A DNA stretch of 64,000 bases from Roseobacter insulae (GTDB taxonomy: Bacteria > Pseudomonadota > Alphaproteobacteria > Rhodobacterales > Rhodobacteraceae), in the NCBI RefSeq assembly GCF_019375555.1, contig NZ_JAHXDN010000007.1:106366-170365 (forward strand), in the 5' to 3' direction. A model generated the notes under the pieces. That model did not search any database and had not been told where the DNA came from. It worked only from the letters and a program-made list of their open reading frames with translations. The translations under genes were made by a program, and so were the position numbers. Shown here piece by piece: positions 26,176 through 33,592 of the stretch (its first letter is position 1; every line of letters begins with the position of its first letter).

Positions 26176-27231
26176 TCAGGACGCGCCGATCCGCGTCCCG
26201 CTATCCGTGTTGAACAAATGACAGATTGCGACCGGAACGGAGAAGGAGACCATGTCGCCGATCTCTGCCCGGAATTCCTTGTGCGCCTTGACGGAGACCA
26301 GCTGACCGCCCGCGCGCACCGTCAGCATGGTGGCATCACCCAACAGCTCGATCGTGTAGATCGGCGCCGTGATCTGACCGCTCTCTCCCTCGGCGAGCGT
26401 CGCATCTTCGGCCCTGAACCCCAGGGTTACGGGGCCATCGGGGCCGGTCAGCCCGGCGATCGAAACATTCGTGCCGGAGAACGTGCCGCCGGTCATGTCA
26501 CCGTCCATCAGGTTCATCGCAGGACTGCCGATGAAACTTGCCACGAAGGTGTTGGCCGGGTGATCGTAAATGTCCGTCGGCGTGCCCACCTGCTGAACCT
26601 TGCCCTGCTTCATCACCACGACACGGTCCGCGAGCGTCATCGCCTCGATCTGGTCATGGGTCACATAGACAGTGGTGACTTTCAGCTCGTGGCTGAGGTT
26701 CTTGATCTGCGCCCGTGTCGAGACGCGCAGCTTGGCGTCAAGGTTGGACAGGGGTTCGTCCATCAAAAAGACATTCGGCTCGCGCACGATCGCCCGCGCC
26801 AGGGCCACCCGCTGACGTTGCCCGCCGGACAGTTCCGCGGGTTTGCGGTGCAGGAAATCATCCAGCTCAACCATTGCCGACGCGCGTCGCACCCGTTCGT
26901 CGTGCTCGCCGTCCGGCACTTTGCGCACCTTTAACGGAAAGCGGATATTTTCGTAGACGTTCATGTTCGGGTAGAGGCCGTAGGACTGAAAAACCATCGC
27001 CACGTCACGGTCTTTCGGGTCAAGATCGTTCACCACGCGCCCGTCGATGACGATCTCGCCCTCCGTTGCGTCTTCAAGACCCGCGATCATTCGCATCGTG
27101 GTGGTTTTGCCGCAGCCTGACGGCCCCAGCAACACGAGGAATTCCTGATCGGCAATCGTGAGGTCAAAGTTATCGACACCGACGAAGCTGCCCCACCGCT
27201 TGTTGATATTGCGCAGTTGAATTTCGGCCAT
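26176..27231 (-). CDS. ABC transporter ATP-binding protein (UgpC/MsmK type)
   Basis: 351-residue cytosolic ATPase that powers the importer. Walker A GPSGCGKT at 36-43, Q-loop Gln82, signature LSGGQ at 134-138, Walker B VFLMDEP from 154, and H-loop His192 are all intact. From about residue 235 a TOBE/OB-fold regulatory domain follows (VTLGFRAEDATLAEGE, IELLGDATMLTVRAGG), the mark of CUT1 ATPases. The start at 27231 is preferred (GGGGAC just upstream); in-frame codons to 27285 lack family similarity. It is the first gene of the minus-strand unit, 78 bp from the operator. Confidence 0.94.
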   Translation of the reverse strand: MAEIQLRNINKRWGSFVGVDNFDLTIADQEFLVLLGPSGCGKTTTMRMIAGLEDATEGEIVIDGRVVNDLDPKDRDVAMVFQSYGLYPNMNVYENIRFPLKVRKVPDGEHDERVRRASAMVELDDFLHRKPAELSGGQRQRVALARAIVREPNVFLMDEPLSNLDAKLRVSTRAQIKNLSHELKVTTVYVTHDQIEAMTLADRVVVMKQGKVQQVGTPTDIYDHPANTFVASFIGSPAMNLMDGDMTGGTFSGTNVSIAGLTGPDGPVTLGFRAEDATLAEGESGQITAPIYTIELLGDATMLTVRAGGQLVSVKAHKEFRAEIGDMVSFSVPVAICHLFNTDSGTRIGAS

Positions 27232-27308
27232 GATGTCCCCGTTGTCGGATGCGCCAGTTTTCAGGCTTGATTTCACGCTAGACATTCACACAGCCGCTTG
27301 GCAAGAAT

Positions 27309-27330
27309 TTTTTGCACACGTTTGCAAAAA
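27309..27330. promoter_or_regulatory. Near-perfect 22-bp LacI-type operator
   Basis: TTTTTGCA at 27309-27316, then a central CACG, then TTTGCAAAAA at 27321-27330; the two 11-bp halves match at 10 positions and the centre is CG at 27319-27320, as in LacI/PurR/CcpA-type sites. It lies in the 125-bp divergent region between the ABC ATPase gene and the SnoaL-like gene at 27360, so one bound regulator could control both directions. The LacI protein at 17688-18695 is the obvious candidate. Confidence 0.75.
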
Positions 27331-27359
27331 TCACTCTCCTCCCTGTCTGGAAGCACATG

Positions 27360-28385
27360 ATGTCTGCCTCGAAAGTCCAAATTCACAATTTTTTAAACAA
27401 GGTCATTCGCGCTGACGACGCGGCGCTGCGCGGGTTGTGCGACCGGTTCATCCACCCTGGGTGCGTCTATGAAATCTCCCATCCCTTAGGGCGGTTTGAG
27501 GGGCGCCGAGCAATTCTGAACGGCTTTTTCAAACCGCTTCAAACCGCGCTGCGGCAGGTGCGGCGGCGTGATGAAATATTCATCAGCGGGGTGAACAGGC
27601 GGGCGGAGGGCGGCGACTGGATTGCAGCCGTAACGCATTATTTGGGGTCGTTTGATGATGACTTTTGCGGCATCAGATCGTCCGGAAAACTGGCATTTTT
27701 GCGCGCGGGAGAGTTCTACCGGGTGGAAAATGGCCAGATTACCACGGCTCGAATCATCCTGGACCTGCCCGATTTGATGCGTCAGGCCGGGCGCAATCCG
27801 TTTGATACCGGCCTGGGACTTGAGACGCTGTTCCCCGGCCCCGCGACGCATGATGGTGTCTTGCCCACCGGCGCGCACGGGGCAAAAACCCTTGATCTGG
27901 TGGAGGCGATGCTCGGCGATCTGCATGTCTATGATCCCGAAACAGCCGGATCACATGGGCAGACCGGTGAAACGGGGTACTGGGCCGACGACATGCTGTG
28001 GTATGGCCCGTGCGGCATCGGGTCAAACTATCGCTGGGACGGCTTTGTCAACGATCACCGAAGACCATTTCTTGCGGCATTTCCCGACCGCAAGGGCGGC
28101 AATCACTATTGCCGGATCGGCGACGCCGATTATGCCGCCGTGTCCGGCTGGCCATCGATGACGATGACCCATCAGGGCTCCTATCTGGGCATTCCACCCA
28201 CGGGCCAGGCACTTACGCTGCGCGTGATGGATTTCTACAGATGCGCCGACGGGAAGATCGCGGAAAACTGGGTGCTTCTGGACTATATGGATCTCATGCA
28301 TCAGATGGGTGTCGACCTGATCGCAAGGTCCAATGCGCGTTCAGCCCAGGAGGGCTTTCGCCGCCGCAACGATCCCATCCCGTGA
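27360..28385 (+). CDS. SnoaL-like two-domain protein, divergent from the importer operon
   Basis: 341 residues; paralogue of the protein at 19453-20499. The second barrel has DMLWYGPCGIGSNYRWDGF, PFLAAFPDR, YAAVSGWPSMTMTHQGSYLG and LRVMDFYRCADGKIAENWVL, the same blocks in the same order. Two adjacent ATGs (27357, 27360) are possible; the second has better spacing to GGAAG. A TTG-started frame from 27312 would begin inside the operator and is unlikely. The last 45 bases overlap the end of the convergent E1 dehydrogenase gene. Shared operator region suggests co-regulation with the importer. Confidence 0.85.
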   Translation: MSASKVQIHNFLNKVIRADDAALRGLCDRFIHPGCVYEISHPLGRFEGRRAILNGFFKPLQTALRQVRRRDEIFISGVNRRAEGGDWIAAVTHYLGSFDDDFCGIRSSGKLAFLRAGEFYRVENGQITTARIILDLPDLMRQAGRNPFDTGLGLETLFPGPATHDGVLPTGAHGAKTLDLVEAMLGDLHVYDPETAGSHGQTGETGYWADDMLWYGPCGIGSNYRWDGFVNDHRRPFLAAFPDRKGGNHYCRIGDADYAAVSGWPSMTMTHQGSYLGIPPTGQALTLRVMDFYRCADGKIAENWVLLDYMDLMHQMGVDLIARSNARSAQEGFRRRNDPIP

Positions 28386-30521
28386 CGGCAGCGTCGCCGC
28401 ATAGGCCGGACCCGTAGCGATAAAGCTGTCTTCCGCCGTGAGGCGCGCATAGCTGCCGACAGCATTTTCTGCCATGAGCGCCATCAAGGCTTCGGCCTGT
28501 CCGCCCGTGCGCCTGCATTCGTCGACAATAAGAACATGCGCACAGCCATTAACCGCCTCCAGCAGCGCCTTCTCCGGCAGAGGAGCCAGCCAGCGCAGAT
28601 CAATCACGCGGACGCTGATGCCATCGTCTTCCAGCACCTTTTGCGCCTGCCGGGACAGGTAATGCCCGTTCCCGTAACTCACGATCGCCAGATCCTCGCC
28701 GTCGCCGTGCCGACCGACCGTATCCATTGCGATGCGCGTGCCGGCCGGGGGATACGTGGTCATCCATTCACCATCCCCCTCGGCATGCAGATCGCGCATC
28801 GGGTAAAGAGCGATGGGTTCCACGAAGACACACACCCTTTGCTCCTCGCGCGCCAGTCGGTGACATTCGCGCAGCATCTGCGCAGCCTCTGAGCCGGACG
28901 AGGGGCAGGCGATGATCACCCCGGGAATGTCGCGCAGCACCGCCAGCGAGTTGTCATTGTGGAAGTGCCCGCCAAATCCTTTCTGGTAGCCCAACCCGGC
29001 GATCCGCAGGACCATCGGGTTGGTCCATTGGCCGACGGAAAAGAACGGCAGGGTCGCAGCCTCACCCCGCAACTGGTCCTCGGCGTTATGCAGATACGCA
29101 AGAAACTGGATTTCCGGCATGGGCACAAACCCATTGTGCGCCATCCCGATGGCAAGCCCGAGGATGGATTGTTCATCAAGCAACGTGTCGATCACCCGGT
29201 CGCGTCCAAACCGTGCCTGAAGCTTCTGGGTAACCCCGTAGACGCCGCCCTTGCGTCCGACATCCTCGCCCATGATGAGGGTTTCGGCGTGTTCCAGCAT
29301 CAGATCGTGAAGCGCCCAGTTGATGATCCGTGACATGGGCTGAGGCGCCTGCATCTGCGCTGCATCCGCGCCAAAGAGCGTGTCGCGGTCTGTTTGATCC
29401 GGTCCATTGGTGGGCAGACAGTCCCGTCGGGGCGGGATCAGGCTGGACATCACGTCCTCGGCTGTTTTCAGATGCGGTCTTTTTGCGACTTTGGCAGCTT
29501 CAGCCGCAACATCGGCCAGCGTGTCCTGATAGATCTGCAACAGGGTGTCGGCGGAGGCGACGGCGGCGTCTGTCAACAGGCGGGCGGAGTGCAGCAACGG
29601 ATCATTGGCCTCATCTGCTTCGACGTCGGCGCGCGGCAGGTAGCTGGTGGCGACATCTGCCCCCGCATGCCCATATAGGCGCACCATACGCAGATGTAGA
29701 AACGCCGGTTTACGCTGGGTTCGGACGTATCGGGCCGCGTCCCGTGCCGCGGCAAATGTTGCATAGATGTCCAGCCCGTCCGCTTCGAAATAGCGTAGGC
29801 CCGGCCGATGCTGCAGCGATGCCTTGATCCAGCCAGCGGGTGTTCTTGTCGAAATCCCGATTCCATTGTCTTCGCACACCATCAGCAAGGGCAAGGGTAC
29901 GCCCTGAACTGAAGTCCAGCCTGCGGCGTTGATGGCCCCTTGCGCGGTAGAGTGATTGGCAGAGGCATCGCCGAAGGACACCATGGCCAAGCCGTCCTTG
30001 GCAAGGCACCGATGTTCGGGCGCGTGCCGGCGGGCAAGACCAATGCTGTAGGCCGCCCCCAATGCCTTGGGCAAGTGGCTGGCAATTGTCGACGTCTGCG
30101 GCGGGATCATCAGGGGACGACTGCCCAGCACCTTGTGTCGGCCGCCGCTCGTCGGATCCTCTGCCGCACAGGCAAAGCTCAGCAGCATGTCCCGCAGCAT
30201 GCTGTCATGGCCGGACTGTTGCGCCCGCGCGATCTGAAAGGCCGCATCACGGTAGTGCAGAAAGGCAATGTCATCGGGGCGCAGCGCCGCTGCCACCGCC
30301 GCCATCCCTTCGTGGCCGGAGGAGCCGATGGTGTAAAACCCCTGCCCGGCCTTCTGCATCGCGCGGCTTTGAATATCCAGGGCGCGGCTCAATACCTGAG
30401 CGCGAAAGAGGTCCAGCGCCCTGTCAGGTGCCAGACCGTCCTGCCGCCGCTTGCCGGGTGGAAAATCCCCTGCCGCGAGACGCGAGAGGAAGTTGTCATG
30501 CACGATCTGGACGCGGTCCAT
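28341..30521 (-). CDS. Fused alpha-beta E1 component of a 2-oxoacid dehydrogenase (TPP-dependent)
   Basis: 726 residues: an E1-alpha domain (about 30-345) fused to an E1-beta domain (about 390-726). The thiamine diphosphate motif is SFGDASANHST starting at 183 and ending at Asn219 (CEDNGIGIST); the beta half shows EDVGRKGGVYGVTQKL, GMAHNGFVPMPEIQF and the C-terminal IVDECRRTGGQ. E1 decarboxylates a 2-oxo acid and passes the acyl group to an E2 lipoyl protein, which is not encoded nearby. The closest types are branched-chain or acetoin-type enzymes. A terminator separates it from gcdH upstream. Confidence 0.85.
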   Translation of the reverse strand: MDRVQIVHDNFLSRLAAGDFPPGKRRQDGLAPDRALDLFRAQVLSRALDIQSRAMQKAGQGFYTIGSSGHEGMAAVAAALRPDDIAFLHYRDAAFQIARAQQSGHDSMLRDMLLSFACAAEDPTSGGRHKVLGSRPLMIPPQTSTIASHLPKALGAAYSIGLARRHAPEHRCLAKDGLAMVSFGDASANHSTAQGAINAAGWTSVQGVPLPLLMVCEDNGIGISTRTPAGWIKASLQHRPGLRYFEADGLDIYATFAAARDAARYVRTQRKPAFLHLRMVRLYGHAGADVATSYLPRADVEADEANDPLLHSARLLTDAAVASADTLLQIYQDTLADVAAEAAKVAKRPHLKTAEDVMSSLIPPRRDCLPTNGPDQTDRDTLFGADAAQMQAPQPMSRIINWALHDLMLEHAETLIMGEDVGRKGGVYGVTQKLQARFGRDRVIDTLLDEQSILGLAIGMAHNGFVPMPEIQFLAYLHNAEDQLRGEAATLPFFSVGQWTNPMVLRIAGLGYQKGFGGHFHNDNSLAVLRDIPGVIIACPSSGSEAAQMLRECHRLAREEQRVCVFVEPIALYPMRDLHAEGDGEWMTTYPPAGTRIAMDTVGRHGDGEDLAIVSYGNGHYLSRQAQKVLEDDGISVRVIDLRWLAPLPEKALLEAVNGCAHVLIVDECRRTGGQAEALMALMAENAVGSYARLTAEDSFIATGPAYAATLPSRDGIVAAAKALLG

Positions 30522-30568
30522 TGGTCAGTCACTCATTCGTTCGGGAGGTCGTTGTACCCTTCTGCACC

Positions 30569-30601
30569 AAAAACCCGGCGCAGGGGAACGCCCCCGCGCC
30601 G
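30569..30601 (-). terminator. Rho-independent terminator after gcdH
   Basis: On the minus strand a stem of CGGCGC/GCGCCG (30596-30601 with 30576-30581) continued by GGGG/CCCC after one mismatch, loop 30587-30590, followed by GGGTTTTT (AAAAA at 30569-30573 on the plus strand). It begins just past the gcdH stop codon. Confidence 0.8.
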
Positions 30602-30608
30602 TCATTGG

Positions 30609-31832
30609 TCAGAAGAATGCCTGAATGCCCGTCTGTGCACGTCCCAGGATAAGGGCATGCACGTCATGCGTTCCCTCATAGGTGTTCACGGTTTCAAGGT
30701 TCATCATGTGGCGGATCACCTGAAATTCGCCGCTGATGCCATTCCCGCCGTGCATGTCCCGCGCCATGCGTGCAATATCCAGCGCCTTGCCGCAGTTGTT
30801 GCGTTTAACGATGCTCACCATCTCCGGGGCCGCCTTGGCCTGATCCATCAGCCGTCCGACCTGCAGCGATCCCTGCAGACCAAGCGAAATCTCGGTCATC
30901 ATGTCAGCCAGTTTTTTCTGAAACAGCTGCGTGCCTGCCAAGGGTTTCCCGAACTGGTGGCGATCCAGCCCGTACTGGCGCGCCGCATGCCAGCAGAACT
31001 CGGCAGCCCCCATGGCACCCCAGCTGATGCCATACCGCGCGCGGTTGAGGCACCCGAACGGTCCCTTGAGACCCTGCACGTTGGGCAACAGCGCCTCGTC
31101 GCTTACCTCGACGCCATCCATCACGATCTCGCCGGTAATCGAAGCGCGCAATGACAGCTTGTTGCCCACCTTCGGCGCGCTCAGGCCCTTCATGCCCTTT
31201 TCCAGAACGAAACCGCGGATTTTGCCGCCATGATCGTCTGACTTGGCCCAGACAACGAAGACATCGGCGATAGGCGCGTTGGATATCCACATTTTCGAGC
31301 CGGTCAGCTTGTAGCCTGTTGCCGTCTTTTCGGCGCGTGTTTTCATGCCAGCAGGATCAGAGCCCGCGTCAGGTTCGGTCAGACCGAAACAGCCGATCCA
31401 TTCGCCCGAACAGAGCTTCGGCAGATACTTTGTCCGCTGGGCTTCGGATCCGTATGCATAGATCGGATAGATCACGAGGCTGGACTGCACGGACATCATC
31501 GACCGATAGCCTGAATCCACACGCTCCACCTCGCGCGCGACGAGGCCGTAAGACACGTATGATCCTCCGAGCCCGCCATATTCCTCAGGGCAGGTCACCC
31601 CCAACAGGCCCATGTCTCCCATTTCGCGGAAAATGTCCGGGTCAGTGGTTTCGTTGGCGAAAGCATCTATGATCCGCGGTTGCAGTTTTTCCTGCGCATA
31701 AGCGTGGGCGGATTCCTGCACCATGCGTTCATCTTCTTCCAGCTGATCCGCAAGGCGAAAGGGGTCAGACCAGTCAAAAGCACCCAGGTCAGGCGCGTCC
31801 TTGGCTTTCAAAATCGGGCTTTCGGCGTTCAT
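30609..31832 (-). CDS. gcdH: Glutaryl-CoA dehydrogenase
   Basis: 407-residue FAD acyl-CoA dehydrogenase that oxidises and decarboxylates glutaryl-CoA to crotonyl-CoA in lysine/tryptophan/glutarate breakdown. GCDH traits: the N-terminus [52 protein letters not shown], and the catalytic Glu in [23 protein letters not shown]. The ATG at 31832 has AGAGGA upstream; the frame continues to 31943 through the promoter region. The divergent LysR gene matches the common gcdH-gcdR arrangement. A terminator follows. Confidence 0.93.
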   Translation of the reverse strand: MNAESPILKAKDAPDLGAFDWSDPFRLADQLEEDERMVQESAHAYAQEKLQPRIIDAFANETTDPDIFREMGDMGLLGVTCPEEYGGLGGSYVSYGLVAREVERVDSGYRSMMSVQSSLVIYPIYAYGSEAQRTKYLPKLCSGEWIGCFGLTEPDAGSDPAGMKTRAEKTATGYKLTGSKMWISNAPIADVFVVWAKSDDHGGKIRGFVLEKGMKGLSAPKVGNKLSLRASITGEIVMDGVEVSDEALLPNVQGLKGPFGCLNRARYGISWGAMGAAEFCWHAARQYGLDRHQFGKPLAGTQLFQKKLADMMTEISLGLQGSLQVGRLMDQAKAAPEMVSIVKRNNCGKALDIARMARDMHGGNGISGEFQVIRHMMNLETVNTYEGTHDVHALILGRAQTGIQAFF

Positions 31833-31870
31833 CGGAGGTCCTCTCATCACAACTGGGGCCCTGACGGCCC

Positions 31871-31899
31871 TTGCCGTATTATTGCAAACACGGCGGCAA
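31871..31899. promoter_or_regulatory. Inverted repeat in the gcdH-LysR divergent promoter
   Basis: TTGCCG at 31871-31876 and CGGCAA at 31894-31899 are perfect inverted arms 17 bp apart, in the 111-bp region between the two divergent starts. This is a reasonable LysR-type binding site, but LysR boxes are loose and this one is only a candidate. Confidence 0.4.
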
Positions 31900-31943
31900 A
31901 AGACTAACGATGCTTTGTCCTGCCTATCATGAGAAAAACTCAT

Positions 31944-32834
31944 ATGTCCGTGCCGCGCCGGTATCTCCCGTCGATCTCCGCCCTGCTTGCCTTCGAGGCG
32001 GTCGCCCGCTTGGGCAGCGCCACGCAGGCCGCCGCAGAATTGTCACTGACCCAAAGCGCGATCAGCCGACAGCTGAAAGCGCTCGAAGATCAGATGGGCG
32101 TGCCGCTGTTGCTGCGCGAGGGACGCGGATTTGTCCTGACCCCAAAGGGCCATGAGTATGTGCGCGACGTGCGGGACGTGTTGCAGCGGCTGGGTCAGGC
32201 AACGGTGTCGGCGCGCACAAATGCTGAAGGCGGCATTCTCAACCTCGCGATCCTGCCCGCCTTCGGCATGCATTGGCTGGCGCCGAGACTGCAGGATTTC
32301 GCGCGCAAACACCCCGAGGTGACGGTCAACCTGTCAACGCGCCTTGCCCCTTTCGACTTTCGCACCTCGAATTTCAGCGCGGCCATCCATTTCGGGCGCG
32401 AGGACTGGCCGGGCGTCCGCTACCTGCCGCTGCTGCCCGAAACCGTTGTGCCGGTATGTGCGCCCGGATTGATTTCCGCCCCGCTGGCGACCCCGGCGGA
32501 CCTGCTGCACCACGATCTGCTGCATCTCGATACGCGGCCGCGCGGTTGGGCGAGATGGATGCGCGCGTTGGGGCACAGGGACGATTTGCCGCCCGGCATG
32601 ATCTTTGATCAGTTCTCCACGATGGCGCAGGCGGCGATCCACGGCATGGGCATTGCGCTGCTGCCGACCTTCTTTGCCGACCCATATCTGACCAGCGGAC
32701 AGCTGGTTCTGGCATCCGAGCGCACATCGGAGAGCATCGGCAGCTATTATCTCGTCTGGCCGGAAGACCGCGAGGAAGCATCCGCGCTCAGGTCTTTCCG
32801 TAAGTGGCTGAAAAGTCAGGCGTCCGGGATGTAG
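31944..32834 (+). CDS. LysR-family transcriptional regulator (GcdR/GcvA-like)
   Basis: 296 residues from the ATG at 31944; an in-frame ATG at 31929 would add five. The N-terminal helix-turn-helix is at about residues 20-45 ([20 protein letters not shown] then [16 protein letters not shown]), followed by a LysR substrate-binding domain ([19 protein letters not shown]). The opening [21 protein letters not shown] is the GcvA/AmpR-type beginning. Placed back to back with gcdH, it most likely activates that gene in response to glutarate or glutaryl-CoA. A 200-bp gap with no visible gene follows. Confidence 0.88.
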   Translation: MSVPRRYLPSISALLAFEAVARLGSATQAAAELSLTQSAISRQLKALEDQMGVPLLLREGRGFVLTPKGHEYVRDVRDVLQRLGQATVSARTNAEGGILNLAILPAFGMHWLAPRLQDFARKHPEVTVNLSTRLAPFDFRTSNFSAAIHFGREDWPGVRYLPLLPETVVPVCAPGLISAPLATPADLLHHDLLHLDTRPRGWARWMRALGHRDDLPPGMIFDQFSTMAQAAIHGMGIALLPTFFADPYLTSGQLVLASERTSESIGSYYLVWPEDREEASALRSFRKWLKSQASGM

Positions 32835-33034
32835 CGCAACGCACACCTCATGCACGAACTTCGCCATATGCGAGAAAATCCATATCTTTCAATGCATTGT
32901 GCCGAAATGCGAAACACTCTGTGCGAGGGTCACTTGCCGCATTTGCGCCACAATTTGGGCCAATTCCAGTCTTAATTCGATTTTAGGGCAAGGTTATCTG
33001 CCGATTGGGTGGGACCGATCTAAGGAAATTTGTT

Positions 33035-33376
33035 TTGTTGTTTAAGCCTGCGTATCTCGTTTTCTTGGTGTTCTTTGGATCGGTCTCACTCACGGCCGAC
33101 GCTTCTGCTGAAGAGCATATCGTTATTATTCTGGAATCCGCCTACTTCCCGGAACGCATTGACGTTCAGGTGGGTGATACCGTCCGTTTCGTCAATGAAA
33201 GCGGGCGCGCGCATGCGGTCAGCAGCTCCGAGGGGCTTTGGACCACCGATATCATTGCGGCGAGGGCGGAAACCACGGTGAACTTTGCACCGGAAATGGC
33301 GGGCCGGTTTCATGGCTGGGCCGACCGGTTGATCGAAGGCCGTTTGGACTTGACCCGCGCGCCTTTGACCAACTGA
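33035..33376 (+). CDS. Exported cupredoxin-like protein lacking copper ligands
   Basis: 113 residues from a TTG start at 33035, chosen because AAGGAAA stands 6 nt upstream and a clean signal peptide follows (cleavage after TADASA). The mature part has the plastocyanin/amicyanin outline: FPERIDVQVGDTVRFVNESGRAHAVSS, with His60 at the first ligand place. The C-terminal Cys-His-Met loop is absent; the region reads RFHGWADRLIEGRL with no cysteine anywhere. It is therefore either a fold relic with a structural role or binds metal differently. Single gene. Confidence 0.65.
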   Translation: MLFKPAYLVFLVFFGSVSLTADASAEEHIVIILESAYFPERIDVQVGDTVRFVNESGRAHAVSSSEGLWTTDIIAARAETTVNFAPEMAGRFHGWADRLIEGRLDLTRAPLTN

Positions 33377-33388
33377 TCTGCGGGCGGG

Positions 33389-33469
33389 AGGGGTGAGACC
33401 GGTTGGTATCATGTGCCCTGTCATAGACTTGTCCCCAAGACGCGGAAGCAATCACTGCCTCTCACCCCT
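33389..33469. other. Long inverted repeat, possible structured RNA
   Basis: AGGGGTGAGA at 33389-33398 and TCTCACCCCT at 33460-33469 are perfect 10-bp arms enclosing 61 nt, which itself holds a small stem CTTG/CAAG near 33429-33440. This lies in the gap between the cupredoxin gene and the nucleotidase terminator. It does not match a known RNA that I recognise (the SRP GGAAGGAAGCAG loop is absent). No ORF of note is inside. Confidence 0.35.
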
Positions 33470-33537
33470 GCGGCGTGCCGCGCTGCCTTTCGGCGGCATC
33501 GGTTACCGCAGTGGGAGACCCATGGCACCGAGGTCAC

Positions 33538-33566
33538 AAAAAACGCGCCCGGAATTTTCCGGACGC
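33538..33566 (-). terminator. Rho-independent terminator after the 5'-nucleotidase gene
   Basis: On the minus strand GCGTCCGG pairs with CCGGGCGC (one G-U) around AAAATT, followed by G and six T (AAAAAA at 33538-33543 on the plus strand). It lies 27 nt past the stop codon. Confidence 0.85.
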
Positions 33567-33592
33567 ACCATTTGGTATGGTCTCAGAGCGGG

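Noticed and set aside
33389..33535. SRP (4.5S) or 6S RNA in the gap before the nucleotidase
   Set aside because: The conserved SRP tetraloop region is missing, and the 6S bubble layout could not be shown by eye; left only as a possible structured element.
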